DNA of 5,197 nt from the NCBI GenBank assembly GCA_023399635.1, contig JAEWOP010000133.1, forward strand, positions 1-5,197, given 5' to 3'. Under the pieces are notes generated by a model. The model saw only the letters and a program-made list of their open reading frames with translations. It was not told the DNA's origin and ran no database searches. Of the stretch, positions 1-5,087 are shown one piece after another. Both the position numbers and the translations under genes were made by a program. How positions within the stretch are numbered: position 1 is the stretch's first letter; each line of letters starts with the position of its first letter. Origin of the DNA: Pseudomonadota bacterium. GTDB taxonomy: Bacteria > Pseudomonadota > Alphaproteobacteria > Rhizobiales > Rhizobiaceae.

Positions 1-572
1 CCTTCGACCCACAGATGGACGACATACCACCAGTACATCTTGTCGAGCGCCAGGTTGGCCGGGTTGTAGAAGGCGAAGAGGAAGAAGATCGCCACACCCC
101 AGAGACCGAAGATCAGGATGTTGGTGACCACCGTCTTGCGGCCCTTCAGCACCGTCATCGTGATGTTGAACAGGAACATCAGGCAGACGACGACGATCCC
201 GACTTTGATGATGAAGGGCTGCTCCAGGAATTCCCGGCCCTCATGGATCTTGAACATGTAGCCGACCACGGCAATCGCTGCGGCCACAAGGAAGATCCAG
301 AACTGAGCGATGGCGAGCTTCGGGCTGAACAGCTCCGTTTCTGCCTCTTCCGGAAGCAGGTAGTAGGTGGAGCCCATGAATCCGATCAGCAGCCAGACGA
401 TCAGCGCATTAGTGTGGATCATGCGGATGACGTTGAACGGCAGGAGTTCGGACAGCGTGTTTGGAAGCACGTAGACCGTCCCTGCAAGAACACCGAACAG
501 CACCTGTGCAACAAAGAGGCCGAGCGCGCCGTAGAAATACAGCATCGCGACCTTCTGGGTTTGATATTTCAT
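1..572 (-). CDS. norB: Nitric oxide reductase large subunit NorB (cNOR type), N-terminal part
   Basis: This is the catalytic subunit of cytochrome c-dependent nitric oxide reductase, an inner-membrane heme-copper oxidase relative that reduces 2 NO to N2O. About 190 residues are visible, starting MKYQTQKVAM; the family is usually about 450 residues, so the gene continues past the left edge. The N-terminus begins directly with the first membrane helix and lacks the long periplasmic extension of quinol-fed qNOR. His53, in the IHTNALIVWLL stretch, is the expected low-spin heme b ligand. At the very edge the motif HLWVEG supplies His186 and Glu190, matching the FeB-site His and Glu known in NorB. 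The ATG at 570-572 follows an AGGGAAGGA-like ribosome site and starts 22 bp after the norC stop, so norC and norB are co-transcribed. The assignment is very secure; only the missing C-terminus is unseen. Confidence 0.97.
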   Translation of the reverse strand, partial: MKYQTQKVAMLYFYGALGLFVAQVLFGVLAGTVYVLPNTLSELLPFNVIRMIHTNALIVWLLIGFMGSTYYLLPEEAETELFSPKLAIAQFWIFLVAAAIAVVGYMFKIHEGREFLEQPFIIKVGIVVVCLMFLFNITMTVLKGRKTVVTNILIFGLWGVAIFFLFAFYNPANLALDKMYWWYVVHLWVE

Positions 573-594
573 GATGTTTTTCCTTCCCTGGAGG

Positions 595-1047
595 TCAGCC
601 GGCGTCGTTCGGCGGCCACTTCTGTGTCTTGATGCGGCTTGTCCATTCCAGGAAATCGGCAAGGTCATCGAGTTCCTGGTCGGTGAGATTGAACTGCGGC
701 ATCTGCCGGCGGCCTTCGATGCCGGTCGGCATAGCGGCCATCCAAGCCTTCAGGGTCTCGCGGGCACCTTCCGGATCGTCCCGGCCGCCATAGCGGACCC
801 AGACGTTGCCGAGTTCAGGAGCGAAATAGGCGCCTTCGCCCAGCAGCGAATGGCAGTTGATGCAGGAGTTCTTTTCCCAGACGTGCTTGCCGCGCGCGAC
901 GGCATCGGTCAGCGTCGATTCGTCCGTGGAAACGGTGCGCATGTAATAGTGGCTGTGCGCAGTCAGCCCGAGGAATATCGCAAAGAAGAACGCGGATCCG
1001 CCATAGAAGACGTTGCGTGCTCCGGTCTTTGTCAGCCGTTCTGACAT
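595..1047 (-). CDS. norC: Nitric oxide reductase cytochrome c subunit NorC
   Basis: NorC is the membrane-anchored monoheme cytochrome c that accepts electrons from soluble c-type cytochromes and passes them to NorB. The protein has 150 residues, the normal length. It shows an N-terminal signal-anchor helix at about 13-30, then a periplasmic domain with the heme attachment motif CINCH (Cys62, Cys65, His66) and Met116 in the RQMPQF segment as the likely distal heme ligand. The ATG at 1045-1047 was chosen because AAAGGA (1055-1060) sits 7 nt upstream. The open frame runs back to 1491, but that extension has no cytochrome features and crosses norF in another frame. It is followed by norB after 22 bp. 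An NnrR-type box at 1174-1187 and a leader stem-loop at 1067-1089 lie upstream. Confidence 0.97.
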   Translation of the reverse strand: MSERLTKTGARNVFYGGSAFFFAIFLGLTAHSHYYMRTVSTDESTLTDAVARGKHVWEKNSCINCHSLLGEGAYFAPELGNVWVRYGGRDDPEGARETLKAWMAAMPTGIEGRRQMPQFNLTDQELDDLADFLEWTSRIKTQKWPPNDAG

Positions 1048-1066
1048 TCCGAGGTCCTTTCGATCC

Positions 1067-1089
1067 CCTGCCGGATCTTGACCAGCAGG
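1067..1089 (-). promoter_or_regulatory. Stem-loop in the norC leader, just upstream of its ribosome site
   Basis: On the minus-strand RNA, 5'-CCUGCUGG (1089-1082) pairs with CCGGCAGG (1074-1067) across a 7-nt loop, giving 8 pairs including one G-U. The pair is C opposite A on the plus strand, so the full helix forms only in the norC-sense transcript. The base of the stem ends 6 nt before the AAAGGA ribosome site. It could protect the norCB message 5' end after processing or affect translation; function is inference. Confidence 0.45.
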
Positions 1090-1173
1090 CATGTTGCGTC
1101 GTGGCCACCGACGCGATGTCAGATCGGACTCGGTGGGCCGAAACCTGTGTGCGGGTTTTGGAGCTGTCCTTCT

Positions 1174-1187
1174 TTGTGTTTTGGCAA
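1174..1187 (-). promoter_or_regulatory. NnrR/DNR-type (FNR-family) box upstream of norCB
   Basis: Read toward norC the site is TTGCCAAAACACAA, an exact fit to TTGNC-N6-CAA, the pattern reported for NnrR-controlled nir and nor promoters in alphaproteobacteria. It is centred at 1180.5. If used from the common -41.5 position, transcription would start near 1139, giving a leader of about 90 nt before norC. I do not see a strong -10 hexamer at the matching place, so the start point is uncertain. The site implies norCB has its own NO-responsive promoter besides any read-through from norEF. Confidence 0.65.
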
Positions 1188-1244
1188 ACACGAAATCGGT
1201 TGTTGCTGCTGATGATGACGTGTCCTGCAGGCAAGCTGGAGGAC

Positions 1245-1266
1245 CGGATCTCCGCATGGAAATCCG
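1245..1266 (-). other. Stem-loop in the norF-norC gap, after norF
   Basis: The minus-strand RNA can form a 9-bp helix, CGGAUUUCC (1266-1258) with GGAGAUCCG (1253-1245), closed by the tetraloop AUGC; one pair is G-U and is a mismatch on the plus strand. It begins 26 nt after the norF stop. No U-run follows, so it is not a typical intrinsic terminator. A role as a 3'-end stabiliser for the norEF message, a processing barrier, or a partial terminator is inference. Confidence 0.4.
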
Positions 1267-1292
1267 AGGGAGCCGTTCCCGATTGGAGGCGA

Positions 1293-1577
1293 TCAGCCGA
1301 TCCAGAAAGAGCCGAGCGCCCGGCCAAGGCCGGCAATGGCGAAGAAGGTGGGCCAGGCAGTGAGCGCCGCGGCCGTGGCTGGCCGCACGTGGCGAAGCCC
1401 CATGAAGTCGAGAATGATCAGCCGTGCCTTGATGACCGTCAGCATGAGAAGAAGTGCGACTACGACCAGCGGCACCGCCTGATGCTTCCACTGCGCTGCA
1501 GTCAGCGCGCCGACGGCGGCAAGCATCATCACCCAGTTGGCGCTGGAAAACAGGCGGGAGGAATTCTTCTCAGCCAT
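1293..1577 (-). CDS. norF: NorF-like small membrane subunit of the nor cluster
   Basis: This 94-residue protein has three likely membrane helices (about 13-30, 34-50 extended by a basic turn, and 70-88) and the segment KARLIILDFMGLRH at about 50-63. Such a segment is typical of NorF and related cytochrome oxidase subunit IV-like bacterial proteins. NorF is an accessory protein coded with NorE in many alphaproteobacterial nor clusters and is thought to support maturation or activity of the reductase without being a core subunit. The ATG at 1575-1577 lies 4 bp after the norE stop, with GGATGA upstream at good spacing. A TTG at 1587-1589 would add four residues and overlap norE, and I consider it less likely. 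It is clearly translated in one unit with norE. A 245-bp gap with a regulatory box separates it from norC. Confidence 0.87.
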   Translation of the reverse strand: MAEKNSSRLFSSANWVMMLAAVGALTAAQWKHQAVPLVVVALLLMLTVIKARLIILDFMGLRHVRPATAAALTAWPTFFAIAGLGRALGSFWIG

Positions 1578-1581
1578 TGTT

Positions 1582-2133
1582 TCATCCAAGATAGAGCAGG
1601 GGGAACATCACCAACCAGATCAGGTCGACCACGTGCCAGATGGTCGTTGCCATGACGACATTGGGCTGGTTCGGGCGGTAGGCGATCAGGAGCAGGATGA
1701 TTCCCAGGAAGGCGACATGCGCCAGATGGAAGCCGGTGATCAGGAAATAGAGTTCGAAGAAGGAGCCGAAGGCGGGGTCACCGGCAGCAGGAAGTTCGGC
1801 GGCGTACTCCGCCAGCTTCACCGCGACGAAGCCAAAGCCGAGCACCGCCGTTGCTCCCAGGTAGAGCTGCTGCAGGCGGCGATTGGCGCCTACCTGCACT
1901 GCAAGCGCCGCCGTCCAGCTGCTGGCAAGCAGTAGGATCGTGTTGAAGCCGGCAATCCGCGGCGACAGTTGAAGCTTTGCAGCAGCAAATTCGGCTGGCT
2001 GAAACAGCGACACCGTCAGAAAGCCGCAGAACAGGATCCCGAAGGTGATGAGTTCGCTCCACACCAGGATCCACAGGAGAAGGTCTCCTCCCTCGTCGAC
2101 TGCCTCCATATGAGAAACCGGTACATCCGCCAT
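1582..2133 (-). CDS. norE: NorE, cytochrome c oxidase subunit III-like protein
   Basis: NorE is a member of the cytochrome oxidase subunit III family that accompanies nitric oxide reductase; it is an accessory protein whose loss reduces NO reduction in some denitrifiers. The 183-residue sequence has five likely membrane helices at about 18-42, 60-82, 89-110, 123-151 and 162-182. Subunit III hallmarks are visible: ELYFLITGFHLAHV (127-140) and the C-terminal WHVVDLIWLVMFPLL (166-180). The length is that of the five-helix NorE form, shorter than mitochondrial-type subunit III. The ATG at 2131-2133 follows GGAG with a 6-nt spacer. It is the first gene of the leftward cluster, with the regulatory box at 2188-2201 centred about 61 bp upstream of its start codon. 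Confidence 0.93.
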   Translation of the reverse strand: MADVPVSHMEAVDEGGDLLLWILVWSELITFGILFCGFLTVSLFQPAEFAAAKLQLSPRIAGFNTILLLASSWTAALAVQVGANRRLQQLYLGATAVLGFGFVAVKLAEYAAELPAAGDPAFGSFFELYFLITGFHLAHVAFLGIILLLIAYRPNQPNVVMATTIWHVVDLIWLVMFPLLYLG

Positions 2134-2187
2134 CTGTCGCTCCGTGATCGTTCGTCTAGAAAATGGCGGAGGGGAGCGGCCCGTTCT

Positions 2188-2201
2188 TTGTCAAATCGCA
2201 A
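2188..2201. promoter_or_regulatory. NnrR/DNR-type box shared by norE and the divergent small gene-nnrU pair
   Basis: TTGTCAAATCGCAA on the plus strand fits TTGNC-N6-CAA exactly and has wider dyad symmetry as CTTTG...CAAAG at 2186-2203. It is the only such site in the 118-bp gap between the divergent starts. Its centre, 2194.5, is 41.5 bp from a likely plus-strand start near 2236, given the TAGGAT hexamer at 2223-2228. In the other direction the same spacing would put a start near 2153, about 20 nt before norE. One dimer could thus serve both directions. NnrR would act as the NO-responsive activator; the regulator gene is not in this window. An FNR-type oxygen regulator is the main alternative. 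Confidence 0.75.
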
Positions 2202-2222
2202 AGACGCAGGACGCTTCCTGTC

Positions 2223-2228
2223 TAGGAT
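2223..2228 (+). promoter_or_regulatory. Likely -10 element for the small gene-nnrU transcript
   Basis: TAGGAT matches four of six bases of TATAAT and lies 31 bp from the centre of the TTG-N8-CAA box, the geometry expected when an FNR-family activator sits at -41.5 and replaces the -35 element. The predicted start near 2235-2236 leaves a leader of about 16 nt carrying the AAGGAT ribosome site. Confidence 0.5.
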
Positions 2229-2251
2229 CGCGCACCGAAAGGATCTTCACC

Positions 2252-2407
2252 ATGACTGATGCCCAAGTGGGTCTTGTGCTTGCCACCCCCATCATCGTTG
2301 CCTTTGCCATCGCCCTCAGAAAGATGGGCGTCTTGCAAGGCTACAGTGCCTTTGCCGCCGTGCTGTTTTCCGTAGCAATCGCCGCAGTTCTTTTCCTGCA
2401 GCAGTAG
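2252..2407 (+). CDS. 51-residue two-helix membrane protein upstream of nnrU (possible NnrT counterpart)
   Basis: I do not recognise this protein by sequence. It starts MTDAQVGLVLATP and has two hydrophobic segments, about 5-23 and 31-48, joined by a short loop with Arg-Lys (RKMGVLQG). By the positive-inside rule the loop would be cytoplasmic and both ends periplasmic. There are no Cys or His residues, so no obvious metal or heme ligands. The ATG at 2252-2254 has AAGGAT at 2239-2244 and lies just downstream of the NnrR-type box and its -10. nnrU starts 15 bp after its stop, so the two are almost surely co-transcribed. In Rhodobacter sphaeroides a gene named nnrT precedes nnrU at the end of the nor operon, and both are needed for nitrite and NO reductase expression. 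Equating this gene with nnrT is positional inference only. Confidence 0.75.
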   Translation: MTDAQVGLVLATPIIVAFAIALRKMGVLQGYSAFAAVLFSVAIAAVLFLQQ

Positions 2408-2422
2408 CCCGTGAGGTCTGAG

Positions 2423-3112
2423 ATGACGCAACTACTGGCGGCCTTTACCGTCTTCGTAGGGTTACACTCCATCCCCGCCACGCCTTCGGTTCGAGCGCGG
2501 CTAGTGTCACGGCTCGGGCACGGGACTTATATTGCCCTCTATTCGGTAGTCTCGCTTCTGGCCCTGACATGGCTGTTCTACGCTGCATTCAACCTCGACT
2601 ATATCGAACTGTGGACGCCTGCTGCCTGGCAAGGCTGGATCACATTCGCGACCGCTCCGCTCGGGCTTTTCTTCGTTCTGGCAGGGTTGTTCAGCCGGAA
2701 CCCCTTTTCCACCACCGCCCGCCGCGGTGGCGGTGAACCGGGCGCGATTGTTGCGATCACGCGCCACCCGGTGCTCTGGGGGTTCGTGTTGTGGGCAGCA
2801 GGACACATCCCACCAAATGGAGACGTCCGGTCCGTCGTGCTCTTCGGCGGCTTCGCGTTGTTTACAGCCGGAAGCATGGGCATGCTGGAGAAGCGAGCGA
2901 GAAAGAAACTCGGCGCCGGCTGGCTGCCGCTCGCCCGCTCTACGTCTATCGTCCCTTTTGCCGCCGCTCTGACCGGCCGCGCGGCTTTGAAGCTGGATGC
3001 AGCCATGCTCGTGGCATTTTTCGTCACCATGGGGTCGCTCGCCTGGCTGCTCGGAGGTGGCCACCAATGGCTGTTTTCGGTTGATCCCCTGGCGTTTCTG
3101 GCAGCATTCTAG
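2423..3112 (+). CDS. nnrU: NnrU family integral membrane protein
   Basis: NnrU is a polytopic membrane protein needed for nitrite and nitric oxide reductase expression in Rhodobacter sphaeroides; its biochemical role is not settled. The family is related to plant 15-cis-zeta-carotene isomerase (Z-ISO), a heme b protein. This 229-residue sequence has about six hydrophobic segments. It carries the family signatures near the N-terminus (FVGLHSIPATPSVRARLVSRLG, about 11-32) and in the centre (ITRHPVLWGFVLWAAGHIPPNGD, 112-134), followed by a basic stretch EKRARKKLG. His15, His115 and His128 are in these conserved-looking segments and could be heme ligands; that is inference. The ATG at 2423-2425 was preferred over the GTG at 2411 because GTGAGG lies at proper spacing before it and the shorter form starts like relatives. 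It follows the 51-codon gene by 15 bp under the same NnrR-type box. Confidence 0.92.
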   Translation: MTQLLAAFTVFVGLHSIPATPSVRARLVSRLGHGTYIALYSVVSLLALTWLFYAAFNLDYIELWTPAAWQGWITFATAPLGLFFVLAGLFSRNPFSTTARRGGGEPGAIVAITRHPVLWGFVLWAAGHIPPNGDVRSVVLFGGFALFTAGSMGMLEKRARKKLGAGWLPLARSTSIVPFAAALTGRAALKLDAAMLVAFFVTMGSLAWLLGGGHQWLFSVDPLAFLAAF

Positions 3113-3131
3113 GAATCGCCAGTCTCATCAC

Positions 3132-3152
3132 CGGCTGGCGGAGGGCCAGCCG
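3132..3152. other. Perfect 8-bp stem-loop between convergent genes
   Basis: CGGCTGGC (3132-3139) and GCCAGCCG (3145-3152) form a perfect GC-rich stem around the 5-nt loop GGAGG, starting 19 bp after the nnrU stop. Neither strand has a T-run next to it, so it is not a standard intrinsic terminator. It lies between nnrU (plus) and the 57-codon gene (minus), where it could act as a 3' stabiliser or a weak two-way terminator. Confidence 0.45.
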
Positions 3153-3231
3153 AGCGCGAAGGATGCGAAGGACCCCCCTGCGCGGAAGATTCCGTACAGG
3201 CTGAAGCCGTGACCGGCAGACGGATCTCTCG

Positions 3232-3405
3232 TCAGTTCGACGGAGCGGGCGATGCAGGCGGCGTTGCTGGTGTTGTTCCCGTTGCGGGCGGCGTGGTTGG
3301 TGCGTTCGCATCACCCACGGGCGCGTCCGACGAAGGCATCATGAACATCACGACGAGGATGATGACGATAACCGCCACGATCCCGATGATGACATTTCTA
3401 CTCAT
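3232..3405 (-). CDS. 57-residue single-helix membrane protein with Pro/Thr/Ala tail
   Basis: I do not recognise a family with certainty. The protein begins MSRNVIIGIV, has one strongly hydrophobic helix at about 5-23, and then a tail of about 34 residues made almost only of Pro, Ala, Thr, Ser, Gly, Asp and Asn, with TTPPATGTTPATPPASPAP at about 37-55. Arg3 before the helix predicts an N-in topology with the tail in the periplasm. No Cys, His or enzymatic motif is present. The start at 3403-3405 has a textbook GGAGGA site 6 nt upstream, which is strong support for translation. It is transcribed from its own leader or by read-through from the transglycosylase gene 101 bp upstream, and converges on nnrU. 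A short inverted repeat (CTCGA-CAAT-TCGAG, 3421-3434) sits in its leader. It could be a periplasm-facing anchor or linker; function unknown. Confidence 0.75.
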   Translation of the reverse strand: MSRNVIIGIVAVIVIILVVMFMMPSSDAPVGDANAPTTPPATGTTPATPPASPAPSN

Positions 3406-3506
3406 GGCAAATCCTCCAGTCTCGACAATTCGAGGCTGGTTGAACAAGCAAGGGAGGCGCGAGTTCCTTTCACCGTGGCACGCTCCCGGCAAAGGTACGG
3501 CTGTAG

Positions 3507-4427
3507 CTAGTTCCGCCAGACGCTGCATGCCCCGCCGGCAAGCTTGATGCGATCACAGAGCGCCTGTGCCTCCGCACGGCTGTCCCGGCCTATACGTGCG
3601 GCATAGCGTGTCCTGTATCCGAAATTTCCGCGCTTCTGCGGAACGATCACCGGCTGCTCTTCACGCAGTGCCGTGGGAAGCCGGGACAGCGCCTGAACAA
3701 ACAGCCGTCGCGCCGTGTCCGGATCAAGATGGGCTGCAAGCTGAACGCCCCAAGGTGCCCAGGCCCCCTGACCGGCGACGCTCCCCGGCGAAAGTCGACG
3801 GCTCTCGGCAAGAGCGACACAGCTTTCAAGGAAGGGTTTCTCCCTCGCCAGCGGGGCTGCTGCCTCTGCTGGCGGATCATCTTTCCAACGTTCTGCGGGA
3901 TAGCCGGTGATCGCAAGAACATAGGCGCGTGTCTCGAGCGGCAATGAGCCGTTTGACAGAAAACGGGCAAGGCGCGCTTCGCCGGCATTATAGGCTGCCG
4001 CTGCAAGACCATAGCTACCGTACCGGTCTTTCAGTTCTCGCAGGTAACGTACGGAAGCCTCCAGTGCGGGAAGAACGTCAAAACTGTTGTCGAGCCCACG
4101 AAGTCGGGCAGTGGCCGGCATGAACTGTGCAATGCCTTCTGCGCCCTTCGGACTGACCGCTCCTGGGCGAAACAGGCTCTCACGCCAGATCAGCCGAGCA
4201 AAGAAATCCGTTGGCACGTCCTGATATCTGGCGAGGCGCTCGATCCCGGTACAGAGATCAAGATTGAAACTCTCCTCGCGCAGACAGAGATCCTCGTTGG
4301 ATACAGGATCTGTCCAGGTGGAGAGACAGCCAGCGTCTTCCGCCTCCGCAACCCGTTCGTCCGTCTCCTGAACGGCGGCAGGACCTGCCAGGAGAAGGAA
4401 GAAAAGGATCAAGGCGAAGCGCTTCAT
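3507..4427 (-). CDS. Secreted lytic transglycosylase (SLT domain) with C-terminal SPOR-like region
   Basis: This is a family 1-type lytic transglycosylase that would cleave the MurNAc-GlcNAc bond of peptidoglycan in the periplasm. The 306-residue protein has a signal peptide (MKRFALILFFLLLAGPAAVQ, 1-20). The SLT domain spans about 70-180 with catalytic Glu83 in IWRES, then GIAQFMP (98-104), AYNAG (145-149) and ETRAYV (165-170). Residues about 224-306 look like a SPOR-type domain, with WGVQLAAHLD at the start and RYAARIGRDSRAEAQALCDRI...GGACSV at the end; such domains bind glycan strands stripped of peptides, as at septa. The ATG at 4425-4427 was chosen because the signal peptide begins there, though it lacks a nearby ribosome site. 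The open frame reaches 4487, which lies inside the upstream terminator. It is not obviously linked to nitric oxide metabolism. Confidence 0.9.
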   Translation of the reverse strand: MKRFALILFFLLLAGPAAVQETDERVAEAEDAGCLSTWTDPVSNEDLCLREESFNLDLCTGIERLARYQDVPTDFFARLIWRESLFRPGAVSPKGAEGIAQFMPATARLRGLDNSFDVLPALEASVRYLRELKDRYGSYGLAAAAYNAGEARLARFLSNGSLPLETRAYVLAITGYPAERWKDDPPAEAAAPLAREKPFLESCVALAESRRLSPGSVAGQGAWAPWGVQLAAHLDPDTARRLFVQALSRLPTALREEQPVIVPQKRGNFGYRTRYAARIGRDSRAEAQALCDRIKLAGGACSVWRN

Positions 4428-4453
4428 CGGGCAATAGATCGAGATCGTTGAGT

Positions 4454-4469
4454 CTCCTTTGCGAAGGAG
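4454..4469 (-). promoter_or_regulatory. Hairpin that hides a Shine-Dalgarno-like sequence before the transglycosylase gene
   Basis: In the minus-strand RNA, CUCCUU (4469-4464) pairs perfectly with AAGGAG (4459-4454) around the loop CGCA. AAGGAG is a near-ideal ribosome site, and its partner resembles the 16S anti-Shine-Dalgarno end. No ATG, GTG or TTG occurs at normal spacing in the gene's frame; the assigned ATG is 26 nt further on. ACG and ATC codons in frame lie at the right distance. Confidence 0.4.
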
Positions 4470-4485
4470 GTAGCGCCCCATGTGC

Positions 4486-4513
4486 AAAAAAATAGCCCGC
4501 CAGGAGGGCGGGC
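4486..4513 (-). terminator. Intrinsic terminator of the lipoprotein gene
   Basis: On the minus strand GCCCGCC (4513-4507), loop CTCCT, and GGCGGGC (4501-4495) form a perfect 7-bp GC stem followed by TA and seven T residues (4492-4486). It starts 26 bp after the lipoprotein stop codon. It separates that gene from the transglycosylase gene, whose start is only 58 bp beyond the T-run. Confidence 0.92.
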
Positions 4514-4539
4514 CATCTTTCTGATCTTCGGCGCAAGAC

Positions 4540-4896
4540 TCAGCCGTTGGTCAGCAGCTCCTCGCAATAGCTTGGGCTGCTGGCGCCCGGGCGGTCCGCG
4601 GTAATGCGGATCTTGCGGATGACGTAGTCGTCGTCGACCGTGATCTGCCCGGCGCAGCTGACATTGGCTGTGCGGCCGTTTTGTAGCTTGATGCGGTTAT
4701 AGCCGCCGCGCCAGTTGTACACCGTGAAGGCGCCCTCCGCGGTGTCGCTGAGCGGTGGGCTGTATTTGGCAAAGAATGCGCCGGCCGACTGACCAACCCA
4801 GCGGGCCTCGATCGGGTTTTTCGGGCTGCCGGTCGTGGTGCAGGCGGACAGAGCGAGAGCGAAGACGGCGGTCGAGGTTAGGATGCGTAGGCTCAT
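4540..4896 (-). CDS. Small lipoprotein of unknown function
   Basis: The 118-residue product starts MSLRILTSTAVFALALSAC, a lipoprotein signal peptide with lipobox LSAC and Cys19 as the predicted lipidated residue. The mature part is about 100 residues. It holds the pattern ARWVGQSAGAFFAKYSPPL then FTVYNWRGGY (57-66), reminiscent of small BamE/SmpA-like lipoproteins in which a short helix precedes a beta sheet, but I would not assign it to that family. Cys81 and Cys111 could form a disulfide in the periplasm. The ATG at 4894-4896 has only a weak ribosome site (AGGG, with long spacing). The gene ends in a strong intrinsic terminator at 4486-4513 and appears to be monocistronic. Proteins like this are common, conserved and unnamed in rhizobia. 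Confidence 0.85.
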   Translation of the reverse strand: MSLRILTSTAVFALALSACTTTGSPKNPIEARWVGQSAGAFFAKYSPPLSDTAEGAFTVYNWRGGYNRIKLQNGRTANVSCAGQITVDDDYVIRKIRITADRPGASSPSYCEELLTNG

Positions 4897-5087
4897 AATG
4901 TTGAAACCCTGGTTGATGGCGTCATCAGGCGATGTGCCGACCGCCCTAGCAGATTTTCCCTGCCTGTCGCAGGCGATCAGAAGGACAGATCGGAAAAATC
5001 CGTCACCGCCACTTTTATGCCACGCCTCCTCGTTTCGCGTGGATGTTGAGAGTGGATTTTTCAGCCACCCATTTTTTCTGGCCCTGC

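Noticed and set aside
15..632. Plus-strand open frame of 205 codons opposite norB
   Set aside because: It is the antisense shadow of norB; its product is highly charged with no recognisable domain, while the minus frame matches NorB throughout.
1048..1491. Upstream open extension of the norC frame, giving a 298-residue protein
   Set aside because: The extra residues lack cytochrome or membrane features, overlap norF in another frame, and are rich in Arg, Ser and His as expected from GC-rich antisense-like reading. The AAAGGA site places the start at 1047.
1578..1589. TTG start for norF at 1587-1589
   Set aside because: The ATG at 1577 has a better ribosome site (GGATGA) and avoids overlap with norE; the difference is only four residues.
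2507..3067. Minus-strand open frame opposite nnrU
   Set aside because: The plus frame encodes a clear NnrU protein with a good start. The opposite frame gives a low-complexity hydrophilic product.
3156..3172. Tandem repeat GCGAAGGA twice
   Set aside because: Two copies of 8 bases in GC-rich DNA; likely chance and with no link to a gene or site.
3466..3495. Possible stem (CCTTT with AAAGG, inner CCG with CGG) after the transglycosylase gene
   Set aside because: Bulged on one side, with a long loop and no T-run on the minus strand; too weak to call a terminator.
5020..5042. Inverted repeat CCACGC...GCGTGG in the gap before the tRNA gene
   Set aside because: A 6-bp stem with an 11-nt loop and no T-run; it fits chance and has no clear partner gene.
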